DNA of 5,851 bases from Nitrospira sp. Its GTDB lineage: Bacteria; Nitrospirota; Nitrospiria; Nitrospirales; Nitrospiraceae. Both the position numbers and the translations under genes were made by a program. Of this stretch, positions 5,206 through 5,851 are shown piece after piece. The stretch is from contig JANYAJ010000393.1 of assembly GCA_025361385.1 (NCBI GenBank), positions 1 through 5,851 of the forward strand, in the 5' to 3' direction. Below the pieces are notes generated by a model. That model was not told the origin of the DNA. It did no database searches and was given only the letters and a program-made list of their open reading frames with translations. Positions within the stretch are counted from its first letter, which is position 1. Each line of letters opens with the position of its first letter.

Positions 5206-5851
5206 TCTCTACCGTCCACGCAAGCGGGGTCATACCGTCGTTCCAATTGTGTTGTATGCGCGAGCTATAGGGGACTGGACCTACCACAGGAACCTTCGCG
5301 AAACGTTGAAGGAGAGTCACAGTCGATTGCTCCTGCATGCGCGCGACCTTCGTACGCACTGGCATGGGTTGATTCAAGACCAATGCGATGACAGGGACGT
5401 TTCGCTGGCGGAGAGCGTGAAGCGTCAATAATGCATGATTGATCCCGCCCAGGCCTGATCGGCCCACCACGATGACAGGAAGCCCCATGCGCTGCATGAG
5501 GTCTAATCCATCGATGCTGTCAGTTATCGGCACATGCACCCCACCGACACCTTCCACTGCCACAAAATCGTGTTTCTGACAGAGGGCATGAAAGGCTCGC
5601 AGGATGGTGGCCAGCCGTATTGTTTTGTGTTCCGTGCGTGCAGCAGAGAGGGGCGCCATCGGGAGTCGAAAAACATAGGGGCAGACTTCTGCCATCGGAT
5701 CATGACATTCAGCGGCTCGTCGTAAGCGCGCACCATCAGACCGAGCCCTGGTCGATCGCGAGACCCCTGTCTCAACCGGCTTCATGACACCGATATCGAT
5801 TCCTCGTTGCCTCAGATGCGACACAAGCGCAGCGGTGACGAGCGTTTTCCC
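5156..5851 (-). CDS. bioD: ATP-dependent dethiobiotin synthetase (5' truncated by window edge)
   Basis: BioD closes the ureido ring of dethiobiotin from 7,8-diaminopelargonate, CO2 and ATP, the penultimate step of biotin synthesis. The minus-strand frame is open to the window edge, where it reads GKTLVTAAL. That is the end of the P-loop GTDTxVGKT, so only about 14 N-terminal residues are missing. The GTG at 5824 falls inside this helix and is not the start. Visible motifs: VMKPVETG with the catalytic Lys (visible residue 24), the Asp in SDGARL, CPYVF and PMAPLSAA, the second nucleotide-binding motif VEGVGGVHVPI, and PVIVVGRSGLGGINHALLT. 231 residues are visible, so the full protein of about 245 is slightly longer than the ~225 of E. 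coli. The stop is TGA at 5158-5156, inside the 3' end of thiE. Other bio genes, if clustered, would lie to the right of the window. Confidence 0.95.
   Translation of the reverse strand, partial: GKTLVTAALVSHLRQRGIDIGVMKPVETGVSRSTRARSDGARLRRAAECHDPMAEVCPYVFRLPMAPLSAARTEHKTIRLATILRAFHALCQKHDFVAVEGVGGVHVPITDSIDGLDLMQRMGLPVIVVGRSGLGGINHALLTLHALRQRNVPVIALVLNQPMPVRTKVARMQEQSTVTLLQRFAKVPVVGPVPYSSRIQHNWNDGMTPLAWTVEIMRLAKLVTASDRENS

Noticed and set aside
1..5851. Mobile elements, CRISPR, tRNA/rRNA, defence or other novel system
   Set aside because: All but about 300 bases are explained by eight ordinary genes. I saw no terminal repeats, spaced repeats, transposase motifs or structured RNA genes.

Overview
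This window is a stretch of bacterial housekeeping chromosome, densely coded, with intermediate-to-high GC by eye and frequent GTG starts. It carries parts or all of eight genes. The cluster aroQ-efp-accB-accC is widespread in bacteria. The sequence alone does not fix the taxon. The gene order, protein style and the TPR gene between coaBC and aroQ remind me of Nitrospirota (Nitrospira-like), but that is an inference from memory and not tested.

Layout, left to right. (1) Positions 1-463 hold the 3' end of coaBC (coenzyme A synthesis), followed 6 bases later by a 281-residue TPR protein of unknown role (470-1315); the two look co-transcribed. (2) The 108-base gap 1316-1423 contains a good sigma70-type promoter (TTGACC, 17-base spacer, TACAAT), which probably starts a second transcription unit: aroQ (1424-1924), efp (1972-2532), accB (2529-3101) and accC (3136-4476). 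efp and accB overlap by 4 bases, and efp, accB and accC all use GTG starts. (3) thiE (about 4570-5205) follows accC after a 93-base gap with only a weak promoter candidate. (4) bioD lies on the minus strand (5851 down to 5156, 5' end outside the window) and meets thiE tail to tail, with a 50-base overlap of coding sequence.

The genes share a precursor and cofactor theme: CoA (coaBC), biotin (bioD), thiamine phosphate (thiE), the biotin-carrying and biotin-carboxylating subunits of acetyl-CoA carboxylase (accB, accC), and one shikimate-pathway step (aroQ). EF-P, the translation factor for proline-rich stretches, is coupled to accB, whose N-terminal extension itself contains a Pro-Pro-Gly motif.

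I found no mobile element, CRISPR array, tRNA, rRNA, riboswitch, defence cassette or undescribed system. The findings are modest: an internal promoter, a convergent gene overlap, an unusual basic extension on BCCP, and a few substitutions in otherwise conserved motifs.
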